From: Bacillota bacterium
GTDB lineage: Bacteria; Armatimonadota; HRBIN16
Reading direction: 5' to 3'
DNA length: 64,000 bases
Assembly: GCA_023511455.1 (NCBI GenBank)
Contig: JAIMBJ010000004.1
Location: 124,001-188,000, forward strand
Of this stretch, positions 17,967 to 26,700 are shown piece by piece; positions within the stretch are counted from its first letter, which is position 1; the number at the start of each line of letters is the position of its first letter. Below the pieces are notes generated by a model, which was given only the letters and a program-made list of their open reading frames with translations, did not search any database and was not told the origin of the DNA. The position numbers and the translations under genes are program-made.

Positions 17967-18879
17967 GAAAGCTGGTTCACCCCTTTCCACCATGCTGCCC
18001 CGAAGCTTCTACAGAAGCCTGGCGTTCACCTGCAGTGTTATTCTGGTCATCCTGGCTGCAGGAGCTGCGCAGATGAAACGGGCACAGAAGGCGGCGATGA
18101 ACACCGCGGCTCAAACCGGAGGCAAAACCCTTTCTGCCTATACCGAAACCATTCCTGGCACGGTCGTGAAGTTCGAGATGGTGCCTGTGCCCGGCGGAAC
18201 ATATACCATCAACGACCCCAAAACCGGCAAGCCCAAGCAGGTGACCATCAAGCCGTTCTATATCGGCAAGACGGAGGTCACGTGGGACGAATTCGACGTG
18301 TTCGTGCATAAGCTGGACGCGCCCGATACCCAGAAAACCGGCGGAGCCGACGCCGTCTCTCGTCCCAGCAAGCCTTACGGTGCGGTAGACCGCGGTTTCG
18401 GGCACAAGGGCTACCCTGCTATCAGCATGAGCTATCTGTCCGCGCAGAAGTACTGCGAGTGGCTCTCCGCCAAAACGGGCAAGAAGTACCGCTTGCCCAC
18501 CGAAGCCGAGTGGGAATACGCATGCCGCGCGGGAGTGCTGCCCGCCGGACCAATCACTGATACCGAACTGCTGGACAAGCTCGCCTGGCACTGGGGAAAC
18601 TCTGATGACAAGACGCACAAGGTGGGCACGAAACAGCCCAATGCCTGGGGCATTCACGACATGCTGGGCAACGTCGCCGAGTGGTGCCGGCCGATGGACG
18701 ACGAGGTGCCTGTAGTTCGTGGCGGCTCGTTCTATGATGAACCCGACAAGGTGCATCCCGCCGCCCGCAAGAAATACACGCCTGACTGGCAGATGAACGA
18801 CCCACAGAACCCGAAAAGCCAGTGGTGGCTCACCGATGCACCCTTTGTGGGCTTCCGCGTGGTATGTGAGACTCAGTAA
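17965..18879 (+). CDS. FGE-sulfatase-fold (SUMF1-type) secreted protein lacking the catalytic cysteines
   Basis: About 304 residues: an N-terminal membrane/signal segment (FTCSVILVILAAGAAQ), then a formylglycine-generating-enzyme-fold domain (MVPVPGGTYTI, FYIGKTEVTWDEF, YPAISMSYLSAQKYCEWLS, KKYRLPTEAEWEYACRAG, HDMLGNVAEWC, VVRGGSFYDEPD, PFVGFRVVC). In genuine FGE the segment after RGGSF holds the copper-binding cysteines; here it reads YDEPDKVHPAARKK with no Cys. It is therefore probably a binding or scaffold member, not a sulfatase activator. ATG at 17965 is assumed; 17950 is also in frame but lies on top of the GGAGG. It is divergent from apbE with overlapping starts. Confidence 0.85.
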   Translation: MKAGSPLSTMLPRSFYRSLAFTCSVILVILAAGAAQMKRAQKAAMNTAAQTGGKTLSAYTETIPGTVVKFEMVPVPGGTYTINDPKTGKPKQVTIKPFYIGKTEVTWDEFDVFVHKLDAPDTQKTGGADAVSRPSKPYGAVDRGFGHKGYPAISMSYLSAQKYCEWLSAKTGKKYRLPTEAEWEYACRAGVLPAGPITDTELLDKLAWHWGNSDDKTHKVGTKQPNAWGIHDMLGNVAEWCRPMDDEVPVVRGGSFYDEPDKVHPAARKKYTPDWQMNDPQNPKSQWWLTDAPFVGFRVVCETQ

Positions 18880-18895
18880 GCTAGGGAGATAACCA

Positions 18896-19246
18896 TTGAA
18901 GGTACCGAACTGGCAACATGCCCAAATACCTGCGCCCAAAATAACAGGGTACCTCCTTTCAGAGACACATCGCGATGGCAGGCACAAAGCGGCTTTCTTG
19001 AAGTCCTTTGGTTTCTCGGCAGCCAGCTAGGAACGGCTGGCAGAATCCCTGCAACAACATGTTGCAGAGAACAACGTAGTACGGGTAGAACCATCACCCT
19101 TTGGGATGAGATATATCGTAGAAGGTCCCTTGAGGACACCAAAGGGAATATCACCCATTGTTCGCAGCGTGTGGTTCATCGAAAGTGGTACCAAGGTACC
19201 TAGACTGGTAACCGCCTATCCTTTAAAGAGCGTACGAACCTACTGA
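18896..19246 (+). pseudogene. DUF6883-like gene interrupted by an in-frame TAG
   Basis: Starting at TTG 18896 (AGGGAG upstream), the frame encodes KVPNWQHAQIP...SETHRDGRHKAAFLKSFGFSAAS. It then has TAG at 19028-19030 and continues in the same frame as ERLAESLQQHVAENN...GMRYIVEGPL...SVWFIESGTKVPRLVTAYP to TGA at 19244-19246 (117 codons in all). RGRHKA and W-I-x-x-G-x-x-x-P-R-L-x-T-x-Y-P are the DUF6883 hallmarks. DUF6883 genes usually sit directly before DUF4926 genes, and a DUF4926 gene follows here. The stop falls where a Trp (TGG) is common in relatives, so one base change explains it. Confidence 0.6.
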
Positions 19247-19268
19247 AAAGCAAAGGAGGTCTATACAC

Positions 19269-19502
19269 ATGCAAGTACATGAAGAGGTCGTTCTGGAGGT
19301 CGACCTTCCCGAATACGGGCTTACAAAAGGAGATATCGGCACGATAGTACTCGTGCACGGTGAACATGAAGGCTATGAAGTAGAGTTCATGACGCTGCAT
19401 GGCGAGACAATAGCAGTGGTCAGTCTACTGCCGTCCCATGTACGCCCCATTGCCTCTCATGAGATAGCGCACGCACGGACACTGGAGCGCATTCCTGCCT
19501 GA
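19269..19502 (+). CDS. DUF4926 domain protein
   Basis: 77 residues matching the small beta-barrel DUF4926 pattern: VVLEVDLPEYGLTKGDIGTIVLVH, then GYEVEFMTLHGETIAVVSL. ATG at 19269 has a strong AAAGGAGG. The function is unknown. The family is usually the second gene of a DUF6883-DUF4926 pair, sometimes suspected to be a toxin-antitoxin-like or accessory pair; here the first gene is interrupted. The stop is almost in contact with the start of the downstream GH3 gene. Confidence 0.85.
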   Translation: MQVHEEVVLEVDLPEYGLTKGDIGTIVLVHGEHEGYEVEFMTLHGETIAVVSLLPSHVRPIASHEIAHARTLERIPA

Positions 19503-19503
19503 G

Positions 19504-21096
19504 GTGCTGGAAACGGTGGAAACGGTTATCGAAAAGCTGAGCCTTTCCGAACGCATCGGGCAGGTGCTGTGCTTCGGATGGCAGGGCGATTCCCCCGAAG
19601 AGGCACGCACTGTCAACGCACATGCCCGTGTCCTGGTGGAAGAGATGCAGGTGGGTGGAGTGGTACTGCTGGGCAGGAACGTGGATTCGCAGCGACCCGA
19701 GCAAATCCGCCAGACGCTCGCCGAGTTGCAGCGACGATCACGCATTCCCCTGTTCATCGCCATTGATCAGGAGGGCGGCATGGTCAATCGCCTGCGTGCG
19801 CCTTTCCATGAGTTCCCGGGCAACATGGCGCTGGGAGCCACCCGCAACGCGCACTATGCCTATCGTCAGGCGCAGGCGCAGGCACGAGAGCTGCTCGCAC
19901 TGGGCATCAACTGGAACTTTGCGCCCGTAATGGACGTGAACAACAACCCCGACAACCCTATCATCGGCGTGCGTTCGTACGGCGCAGACCCCGAGCTGGT
20001 CGCGCAAATGGGCACAGCGGCGATCCGTGGCTATCAGGAGACCGGCTTGCTCGCCTGCGCCAAGCACTTCCCCGGGCACGGCGATACTTCGGTGGACTCG
20101 CACCTTGCTCTGCCTGTCATTCCGGGAGACCGCCAGCGGCTGGAGTCGGTGGAGCTGGTGCCGTTTCGCGCCGCTATCTCGGCAGGCGTCGGAGCCATCA
20201 TGACCACACATATCCTCTTCCCCGCACTGGACGCCGAGCGACCGGCCACCCTCTCGCGAACTATCCTTACCGGATTGCTCCGCGAGCAGCTGGGCTACCA
20301 TGGTCTGGTGATTACTGACTGCCTGGAGATGAAAGCCATTGCCGATACGGTGGGCACCGCTCGGGGAGCGGTAGAGGCACTGAAAGCGGGGGCGGATATG
20401 GTGCTCATCGCGCACACGCTGGAGGTGCAACGTGCGGCGGTGCAGGCGATACGTAAGGCGATAGACAGCGGGGAACTACCTGAGGCAAGGCTGAACCATG
20501 CGGTAACGCGCGTGTTCACAGCCAAACAGCGGTTCCTTTCCGCTTTGCCCACCGCGGAAGGGGAACCTTGGCGCGAACCAGCGCACGACGCATTGGAGCA
20601 GGAGATTGCCCGCGCCAGCATCGCCGTCGTCCGTTCGGCACGGAACAAGGGCTACCGTCTGCGAAAAGGCGAAACCCTCGCGGTTATCTCGGCGCACCAT
20701 AGCCTGCCGCGACTGGCGGAGGAGATTCGTCGCTATCAACCCGATGCGCTGGTAGCACATCTGGAACCCGCTCTGCCCGAAGAGCAGGTGCAGGAAGCCC
20801 TGCAACGACTGGCATCGGTGAAGCAATGCCTGTTCGCTACCGCGCCGCCCGAACCGTGGAGTGATGCCCCCATTGACCAGGCAAAGCAGGCGGAACTGGC
20901 GCGCGCACTGCACAAACGGTTCGGGGAGCGTCTCATCGTCGTCGCCCTGCGCGAACCCTACGATATCCGTCGCTTCCCGGAAGTGGATAACTATCTGTGC
21001 ACCTTCGGTTATCGTCCTTGCTCGCTGCGGGCATTGGCAGACGCACTGTTTGGGCTGTTTACACCGCAGGGAAAGCCGCCAGTCAGCTTACCCTGA
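19504..21096 (+). CDS. nagZ: Beta-N-acetylhexosaminidase, GH3 (NagZ-type with C-terminal GH3 domain)
   Basis: 530 residues. The catalytic domain (about 1-345) carries FIAIDQEGGMVNRL, KHFPGHGDTSVDSHLALP (the NagZ His-Asp general acid/base loop) and VITDCLEMKAI with the nucleophile Asp. A second alpha/beta domain (about 350-530) resembles Glyco_hydro_3_C, as in Bacillus-type NagZ (YbbD). The activity is removal of GlcNAc from muropeptides in cell-wall recycling. The start is taken at GTG 19504; GTG 19516 is possible. No signal peptide is seen, which fits a cytoplasmic recycling role. Confidence 0.93.
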   Translation: MLETVETVIEKLSLSERIGQVLCFGWQGDSPEEARTVNAHARVLVEEMQVGGVVLLGRNVDSQRPEQIRQTLAELQRRSRIPLFIAIDQEGGMVNRLRAPFHEFPGNMALGATRNAHYAYRQAQAQARELLALGINWNFAPVMDVNNNPDNPIIGVRSYGADPELVAQMGTAAIRGYQETGLLACAKHFPGHGDTSVDSHLALPVIPGDRQRLESVELVPFRAAISAGVGAIMTTHILFPALDAERPATLSRTILTGLLREQLGYHGLVITDCLEMKAIADTVGTARGAVEALKAGADMVLIAHTLEVQRAAVQAIRKAIDSGELPEARLNHAVTRVFTAKQRFLSALPTAEGEPWREPAHDALEQEIARASIAVVRSARNKGYRLRKGETLAVISAHHSLPRLAEEIRRYQPDALVAHLEPALPEEQVQEALQRLASVKQCLFATAPPEPWSDAPIDQAKQAELARALHKRFGERLIVVALREPYDIRRFPEVDNYLCTFGYRPCSLRALADALFGLFTPQGKPPVSLP

Positions 21097-21151
21097 ACGC
21101 TTTGACCCCGCCACTCGAGGCTTTTCCCAGCGACTGCAAAGGCACTTTCCT

Positions 21152-21438
21152 GTCATGCTGAGCATAAGCAAAGCATCTCATCCTTGTCACCCTGAGCGTT
21201 AACGAGGAGTCTCCGGGATTCTTCACTTCGTTCAGAATGACATTCTGTTGTCATGCTGAGCATAAGCAAAGCATCTCATCCTTTTCACCACGAGCGTGAA
21301 CGAAGAGTCTCCGAGATTCTTCACTTCGTTCAGAATGACATTCTGTTGTCATGCTGAGCATAAGCGAAGCATCTCATCCTTGTCACCCCGAGCGTGAACG
21401 AGGGGTCTCCGAGATTCTTCACTTCGTTCAGAATGGCA
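21152..21438. repeat. Three tandem 98-bp units of a REP-like 28-bp module
   Basis: GTCATGCTGAGCATAAGC begins at 21152, 21250 and 21348, an exact 98-bp period. Each unit contains three variants of one about 28-bp module: two in direct orientation (GTCATGCTGAGC... and GTCACCCTGAGCG...) and one inverted (ending TTCGTTCAGAATGAC). Each unit can therefore fold into a long imperfect hairpin. The same module occurs at 43455-43551. The array fills the gap between the convergent nagZ and metH genes; nothing coding is seen here. Confidence 0.85.
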
Positions 21439-21492
21439 GGTTATGTCGCCTTAAATCGCCAGGTGAGGAATAGCCCTTTAACAAGGTAACCC

Positions 21493-24400
21493 CTACCTTA
21501 TATTAAAATACTTCGCCTCGGGGTGATGCACGATGATGGCGGAGGTGCTCTGTTCGGGAACCAGCTGGTATTCCTCTGTGAGCGTCACACCGATGCGTTC
21601 AGGGCGAAGCAGTTCGAATAGCTTCGCCTGGTCCTCCAGGTTCGGGCAGGCGGGGTAGCCGAAGGAGTAGCGACATCCCCGATATTTCAGCGAGAAGAGC
21701 AGGCGTATCTCTTTTGCGTCCTCATCGGCGATGCCCAGCTCCTCGCGAATGCGCTTGTGCCAGTACTCCGCCAGCGCTTCCGCCGCTTCCACACCCAACC
21801 CATGCAGGTACAGGTAGTCCTGATACTGATGCTGGGCAAACAGTTCCCTTTCCGCCTCACTGACGCGGCTGCCGATGGTCACCAGATGGAATGCCACCAC
21901 ATCGCGCTCGCCGCTGTCTATCGGTCGGAAGAAGTCGGAGATGCACTTATGGGGCGGCGAAGGCTGGCGGGGGAAGGTAAAGCGCACCCACTCGGTCTCA
22001 CCGTCCTCACGATAGACGATGAGGTCGTCGCCCTGCGAATTCGCCCAGAAATAGCCGTACACCACCTTCGGCTGGAACAACCCCTCCTCTTTTGCCCGTT
22101 GCTTCCACCGCTCGAAAATGGGGCGCACGTGTTCTTCGAGGAAGCGGTTGAACTCCTCGTTGCTCATCTTGCCGCGGCGAAACTGCCACTGCCCCCGAAA
22201 CAGCATGACCTGATTGATATAGGGGTAAATCTCGTCCAGAGGAATATCCTCCACCACGCGCGTGCCGATGAAAGGCGGTTTGGGCACAGGCACGTCGGTG
22301 CGCACCGCGCTGCGTTTTGGAGTAGCCACTGCAGGCGCAGGTTCCTCCTGCAAAAGCTCGGAGGAGTCGGCAATCTTGGGACGATGGGCAACGGTGACCG
22401 ATGTCGCCCCCTCCAGAGGCACGTCTGGATTACACAGGTGCTCCATAATCACCAGCCCTTCGAAAGCATCCTGCCCGTAAAAAACGCGCCCCTTGTAGAT
22501 ACGACGCAGGTCCTCCTCCACATAGCGACGGGTCAGCGCGGCTCCGCCCAGTAGTACGGGATAATGCCACTTGCCGCGGCGGTTCATCTCTTCCAGATTT
22601 TCGCGCATGACAATGGTGGACTTCACCAGAAGACCACTCATACCGATAGCGTCTGCCTGATGCTCGTCTGCCGCCTCCAACATGCGGTCAATCGGCACTT
22701 TGATGCCCAGGTTCACCACCCGATAGCCGTTGTTGGACAGGATGATGTCCACCAGATTCTTGCCGATGTCATGCACATCTCCCGCCACCGTAGCCAGCAC
22801 AATGGTGCCTTTCTGCACATCCTCGGTGCGTTCCATGAAGGGTGTGAGGTAGTTCACCGCCGCCTTCATCACTTCCGCCGACTGCAGCACGAAGGGCAAC
22901 TGCATCTCGCCCCTTGCAAACAGGTCACCCACAACCTTCATCCCTTCCAGCAGGATGTTGTTGATGATGTCCAGCGGGCGATGGGTTTTCAACGCCTCAT
23001 CCAGCGATTGTTCCAGCCCGCTGCGCCTGCCCTCGATGATGGCACGCTTCAAACGCTCCTCTACGGGTAACGATTGCCAGCTATCCTCGCTTTTGACTGT
23101 CGCTCCCGCCTTCTCGAACAGCTTCATGAACTCCACCAGAGGGTCGTAGCCCTCACGCCGCTCATCGAAGATGAGCTGCCGGGCGACCTCACGCTGTTCC
23201 TCGGCAATACGGTGCAGGGGCACAATCTTGGACGGGTGCACAATCGCGGCGTCGAGTCCAGCTTCCAGACTATAGTGCAGGAAGACCGAGTTCAACACGT
23301 GCCGCGCGGCAGGTTTCAAACCGAACGAGACGTTGCTCACCCCCAGAATGGTGTGGCATTGCGGGAACTCCTGCTTGAACTGTCGGATGGCTTCTATAGT
23401 GGCGATACCGTCCTGCCGCAGGTCTTCCGCTCCCGAGCCGAGCGGGAAGGTCAGTGCGTCAAAGAAGATGTCTTCTGGCGGGATACCGTAATCCTCAGTG
23501 ATGACCTTCACCAGCCGACGCGCCACACGCATTTTCCACTCGGTGGTGCGAGCCTGCCCCTCCTCGTCAATTGCCAGAGCAACCACCGCCGCGCCGTATT
23601 TCCGGCACATGGGCAACACCTGGTGCAGTCGCTTCCCGCCGTCCTCAAAGTTCACCGAGTTAACGATACACTTTCCGCCCAGCCTTTTCAGCGCAGCTTC
23701 GATGACGGGTGGTTCCGTCGAGTCTATCATGAGGGGCAGAGTGCTTTGCGTGGCGAGGCGACGGATGACTTCGGTCATATCGCGCACGCCGTCGCGTCCC
23801 ACATAGTCCACACACACGTCCAGCACGTTCGCGCCTTCGGCGGTTTGCTCCCGCACCATCTGTACCATGTCGTCGTAGTTGTCGTTCAGCAGGAGCTCGC
23901 GGAATTGTTTGGAACCGTTAGCGTTCAGCCTCTCGCCCACTATCAGGAAGGAGTTCTCCTGCTCGTAAGGCACGGATTGGTACAGGCTGGAACAGGCGGG
24001 AACCACCTCGGGGCTGCGCCGGGCGGGTTCGCGGAAGCCAATGGTTTCCACCACGCGGCGAATGTGCTCGGGTGTGGTGCCGCAGCACCCCCCGACGAAG
24101 TTCACGCCAAACTCCTCCACGAACTGCAGATGATACCGCGCCAGCTCGTCAGGGGTGAGCGGGTAGAAGGTTTTGCCGTCGCGCAGTTCGGGCAGGCCGG
24201 CATTGGGCTGGACACTGATGAGACGGGGCGACTGGTGGTGCAGGTAGCGCACGTGTTCCACCATCAGCTCGGGACCAGTAGCGCAGTTCATCCCAATCAC
24301 CGCCACATCGGGAAAAGCCAGAAGAGTGGTTAGCGCCGCGCCGATTTCACTTCCCAACAGCATCGTGCCTGTCGTCTCGAGGGTGACCTGCACCAAGAGG

Positions 24401-24951
24401 GGCACGGTGCGCCCTGTAGCACGCATGGCGTTGCGACAGCCGTTAATGGCTGCCTTTGCCTGCAGCAGGTCCTGCACGGTTTCAATCAACAGAAGGTCTA
24501 CACCACCGTCCAGCAGTCCCCGCGCCTGTTCGGTGTAGGTAACCTCGAGTTCGTCAAAGGTAATATGCTCCAGCGTAGGCAGTTTGGTACCGGGACCGAT
24601 AGAGCCAGCCACGAAGCGTTTGCGGTCGGCTGTGCTGAAGGATGAGGCGACTTCCCGTGCGATTTGTGCCCCTTTGAGGTTCAGTTCATAGACGCGGTGG
24701 GCAATACCATATTCGCCCAGATTCATGGCGTTCGCACCGAAGGTGTTGGTCTCCACGATGTCTGCGCCCGCCTCGAAGTAACGCGCGTGAATCTGGGCAA
24801 TCAGGTGCGGACGGGTGGCGTTGAGCACCTCGTTGCACCCTTCCAGCCCCTCGAAATCATCTGCGGTGAGATGCAGGGACTGGATTTGCGTGCCCATCGC
24901 CCCGTCGAAAAAGAGCACTCGTGACCGGGCTGTGTGCAGGATGTTGTCCAT
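21493..24951 (-). CDS. metH: Cobalamin-dependent methionine synthase
   Basis: 1152 residues with all four MetH modules. The homocysteine-binding barrel starts at FFDGAMGTQIQSL and has zinc Cys pair FVGGCCGTTPEH. Then come the pterin-binding barrel (NSFLIVGERLNANGSKQF, CVDYVGRDGVRDM), the B12 module with the DxHxxG loop DVHDIGKNL, and the AdoMet-reactivation domain (YFWANSQGDDL, SFGYPACPNLEDQ, ending EYQLVPEQSTSAIIVHHPEAKYF). It transfers methyl from methyltetrahydrofolate to homocysteine. It is slightly shorter than E. coli MetH. No clear Shine-Dalgarno precedes ATG 24951, and I found no cobalamin riboswitch in the 148-bp gap upstream. Confidence 0.97.
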   Translation of the reverse strand: MDNILHTARSRVLFFDGAMGTQIQSLHLTADDFEGLEGCNEVLNATRPHLIAQIHARYFEAGADIVETNTFGANAMNLGEYGIAHRVYELNLKGAQIAREVASSFSTADRKRFVAGSIGPGTKLPTLEHITFDELEVTYTEQARGLLDGGVDLLLIETVQDLLQAKAAINGCRNAMRATGRTVPLLVQVTLETTGTMLLGSEIGAALTTLLAFPDVAVIGMNCATGPELMVEHVRYLHHQSPRLISVQPNAGLPELRDGKTFYPLTPDELARYHLQFVEEFGVNFVGGCCGTTPEHIRRVVETIGFREPARRSPEVVPACSSLYQSVPYEQENSFLIVGERLNANGSKQFRELLLNDNYDDMVQMVREQTAEGANVLDVCVDYVGRDGVRDMTEVIRRLATQSTLPLMIDSTEPPVIEAALKRLGGKCIVNSVNFEDGGKRLHQVLPMCRKYGAAVVALAIDEEGQARTTEWKMRVARRLVKVITEDYGIPPEDIFFDALTFPLGSGAEDLRQDGIATIEAIRQFKQEFPQCHTILGVSNVSFGLKPAARHVLNSVFLHYSLEAGLDAAIVHPSKIVPLHRIAEEQREVARQLIFDERREGYDPLVEFMKLFEKAGATVKSEDSWQSLPVEERLKRAIIEGRRSGLEQSLDEALKTHRPLDIINNILLEGMKVVGDLFARGEMQLPFVLQSAEVMKAAVNYLTPFMERTEDVQKGTIVLATVAGDVHDIGKNLVDIILSNNGYRVVNLGIKVPIDRMLEAADEHQADAIGMSGLLVKSTIVMRENLEEMNRRGKWHYPVLLGGAALTRRYVEEDLRRIYKGRVFYGQDAFEGLVIMEHLCNPDVPLEGATSVTVAHRPKIADSSELLQEEPAPAVATPKRSAVRTDVPVPKPPFIGTRVVEDIPLDEIYPYINQVMLFRGQWQFRRGKMSNEEFNRFLEEHVRPIFERWKQRAKEEGLFQPKVVYGYFWANSQGDDLIVYREDGETEWVRFTFPRQPSPPHKCISDFFRPIDSGERDVVAFHLVTIGSRVSEAERELFAQHQYQDYLYLHGLGVEAAEALAEYWHKRIREELGIADEDAKEIRLLFSLKYRGCRYSFGYPACPNLEDQAKLFELLRPERIGVTLTEEYQLVPEQSTSAIIVHHPEAKYFNIR

Positions 24952-25099
24952 GGCTGACTGTAGTATACCCGATATTGGTAGCCGAGGGGGCGTAGGAGAG
25001 TGGAATCATTCCGCGACTGGCTGTTGCATGCTCCGAACGGTGTACGAGACCAGACCACAAGAGGCAATATGCCCCCAGCCTCTCCCCCAGAACAGCACA

Positions 25100-26188
25100 T
25101 CAGGGTACCAACAACACCTTGATGGACTCTTTGCCCTCGTGGACCATCTCGATGCCCTGTCGGAACTCGGAGAGAGGCAGCTGGTGCGTCACGATGCCCT
25201 CCGTCTTCAGCAACCCACGGCTCAGGTAGTCGATGACCTTGGGGTAGCAGTAGGGTCCCAGATGGGAACCGTAGACGTTCAGCTCCTTCACATCGCCCAG
25301 TATCGTCCAGTCGACCGTCACCGGCTCCTGCAGCACGCTGAACACCACAAAATTGCCTGCCTTGCGGATAATATCCAGTCCCAACAGAATACCCTGCGGG
25401 TGTCCGGTGGCTTCGATGTATACGTCGCAGCCGTAGCCGTCGGTCAACCTTTTGATTTCGGCACGCACATCCTCACGCGAGGGGTTCAGCACCATGTCCG
25501 CCCCCAGGCGTTTTGCCACTTCCAGCCGGTGGTCGCGCAGGTCGAGCGCAATCAACAGACCCGGATTCTTCAGCCGTGCGCACGCCACCATGCCCAGTCC
25601 CAGCGGACCCATTCCTGCAATCACCACGACGTCGCCAAACTGGATTTGCCCGCGGTCTACCGCGTGCATCGAGCAAGCCAGAGGCTCGATCAACGCCGCC
25701 TGCTCGGGGGAAAGGTTTTCGGGGATGCGATACACACGCGCGTTGGCAGGGAAGCGCGTATACTGCGCCCAACCACCCTGCGCCTTCTCGCGGAAACCGA
25801 AAATCTCGCGGTCGCGACACAACCAGTACATGCCGCGGTCGCACATCCGGCACATGCCACAGGGCACTATCTGTTCGGCAATGGCGCGATCGCCTACCTG
25901 CAAACCGAAACGCTCGGCCGCGCCTTCACCCAGCGCAACCACCCGCCCAACAAATTCATGCCCCGGCACCACCGGTGGCTGCACGTAGCGCGGGCGCGTG
26001 GCGTCGCCCCAGATGGACGCATTGCCGTAGAAGCACTTGACATCACTCGCACAGATGCCACACGCCTCCACCTGTACGATAACCTCTCCTAGGCGAGGTT
26101 CGGGCACGGGTACCTGCTCCAGGCGGTAGTCCTCCGGCGCGTGGCAACGCACCGCCTGCATCCTTTCGGGTAGTGCTGTCCCACTCAT
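25100..26188 (-). CDS. Zinc MDR dehydrogenase, tetritol/threitol dehydrogenase-like
   Basis: 362 residues of the zinc medium-chain dehydrogenase family. The catalytic zinc site is CGICASDVKCF with GHEFVG. The structural zinc cluster is CGMCRMCDRGMYWLC. The Rossmann motif is VVIAGMGPLGLGMVA. ASDVKCFYG...WGD plus AEQIVPC and MYWLCRDREIFGF resemble erythritol/L-threitol dehydrogenases. It probably oxidises a polyol with NAD(P). ATG 26188 starts a stretch with a non-homologous 10-residue leader. On the same strand upstream is a small Pro-rich membrane protein. Exact substrate unproven. Confidence 0.85.
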   Translation of the reverse strand: MSGTALPERMQAVRCHAPEDYRLEQVPVPEPRLGEVIVQVEACGICASDVKCFYGNASIWGDATRPRYVQPPVVPGHEFVGRVVALGEGAAERFGLQVGDRAIAEQIVPCGMCRMCDRGMYWLCRDREIFGFREKAQGGWAQYTRFPANARVYRIPENLSPEQAALIEPLACSMHAVDRGQIQFGDVVVIAGMGPLGLGMVACARLKNPGLLIALDLRDHRLEVAKRLGADMVLNPSREDVRAEIKRLTDGYGCDVYIEATGHPQGILLGLDIIRKAGNFVVFSVLQEPVTVDWTILGDVKELNVYGSHLGPYCYPKVIDYLSRGLLKTEGIVTHQLPLSEFRQGIEMVHEGKESIKVLLVP

Positions 26189-26306
26189 CGCATAGTCACC
26201 TCATCCTGCTGTGTTGCCGCGCTTTGAACAGCGAACGCAGCAAGGTAAGCCATTGCCAGAGTGCAATGGTCTCGTCCTGCTGCGCAATGGCTCACCTGCT
26301 CCTGGG

Positions 26307-26573
26307 TTAGTAGCCTTCCGACTGTGGTGGCCGTTGCGGCGCGGCGGGTGTGCCGGGCTGTGCAGGTGCCGCCGGTGCAGGACCTGCGGGTGCGCCGCCA
26401 GGCGCCATACCAGGCGGTGGTACGCCCGGGCCGCCAACCGGAGGTGCCGCGTTCGGATCGATGGGTACAACCGCTGGCTCGGCAAAGAAGTAACGCCATC
26501 CCGCTATCACAATCACTGCCAGCACCACTAAAATCACAATCGCCGCCGTGACCGGACTGATTTCCTTTTTCAT
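26307..26573 (-). CDS. Small single-pass membrane protein with Pro/Ala/Gly-rich tail (SPVTA family, copy 1)
   Basis: 88 residues: a cytoplasmic start MKKEISPVTA, a transmembrane helix (AIVILVVLAVIVIAGW) and a periplasmic low-complexity tail of Pro, Ala and Gly. A second protein with the same layout ([10 protein letters not shown]) is encoded at 44487-44729. The Shine-Dalgarno GGGAGGG precedes the ATG. I know no characterised family. The repeated start motif and single helix suggest a conserved small membrane protein, not a spurious ORF. The second copy lies directly upstream of a prepilin gene. Confidence 0.7.
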   Translation of the reverse strand: MKKEISPVTAAIVILVVLAVIVIAGWRYFFAEPAVVPIDPNAAPPVGGPGVPPPGMAPGGAPAGPAPAAPAQPGTPAAPQRPPQSEGY

Positions 26574-26700
26574 CCCTTGCCCTCCCGGAAACTGAGGATT
26601 ATTTTTTGCTTCGTGCTGGTTGCGTGCGATTCCTTCTCGGCAGGGAAGTACACATGGTGCATCGAATCCAACACGCAGTCATTTCGGGTGGGAGGAGAGG

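Noticed and set aside
21152-21438. CRISPR array
   Set aside because: Units are near-identical over 98 bp including the would-be spacers, with internal inverted modules; there are no unique spacers and no cas genes.
23074-24333. 419-residue plus-strand open frame opposite metH
   Set aside because: Entirely inside the convincing metH gene, no protein motif, typical of GC-rich antisense shadow frames.
24952-25099. Possible cobalamin or SAM riboswitch before metH
   Set aside because: No B12 box (GCCACTG-like) or SAM-type core could be aligned in the 148-bp gap, so none is claimed.
24815-26092. 425-residue plus-strand frame across metH start and the MDR dehydrogenase
   Set aside because: It spans two minus-strand genes and the gap between them and shows no family features.
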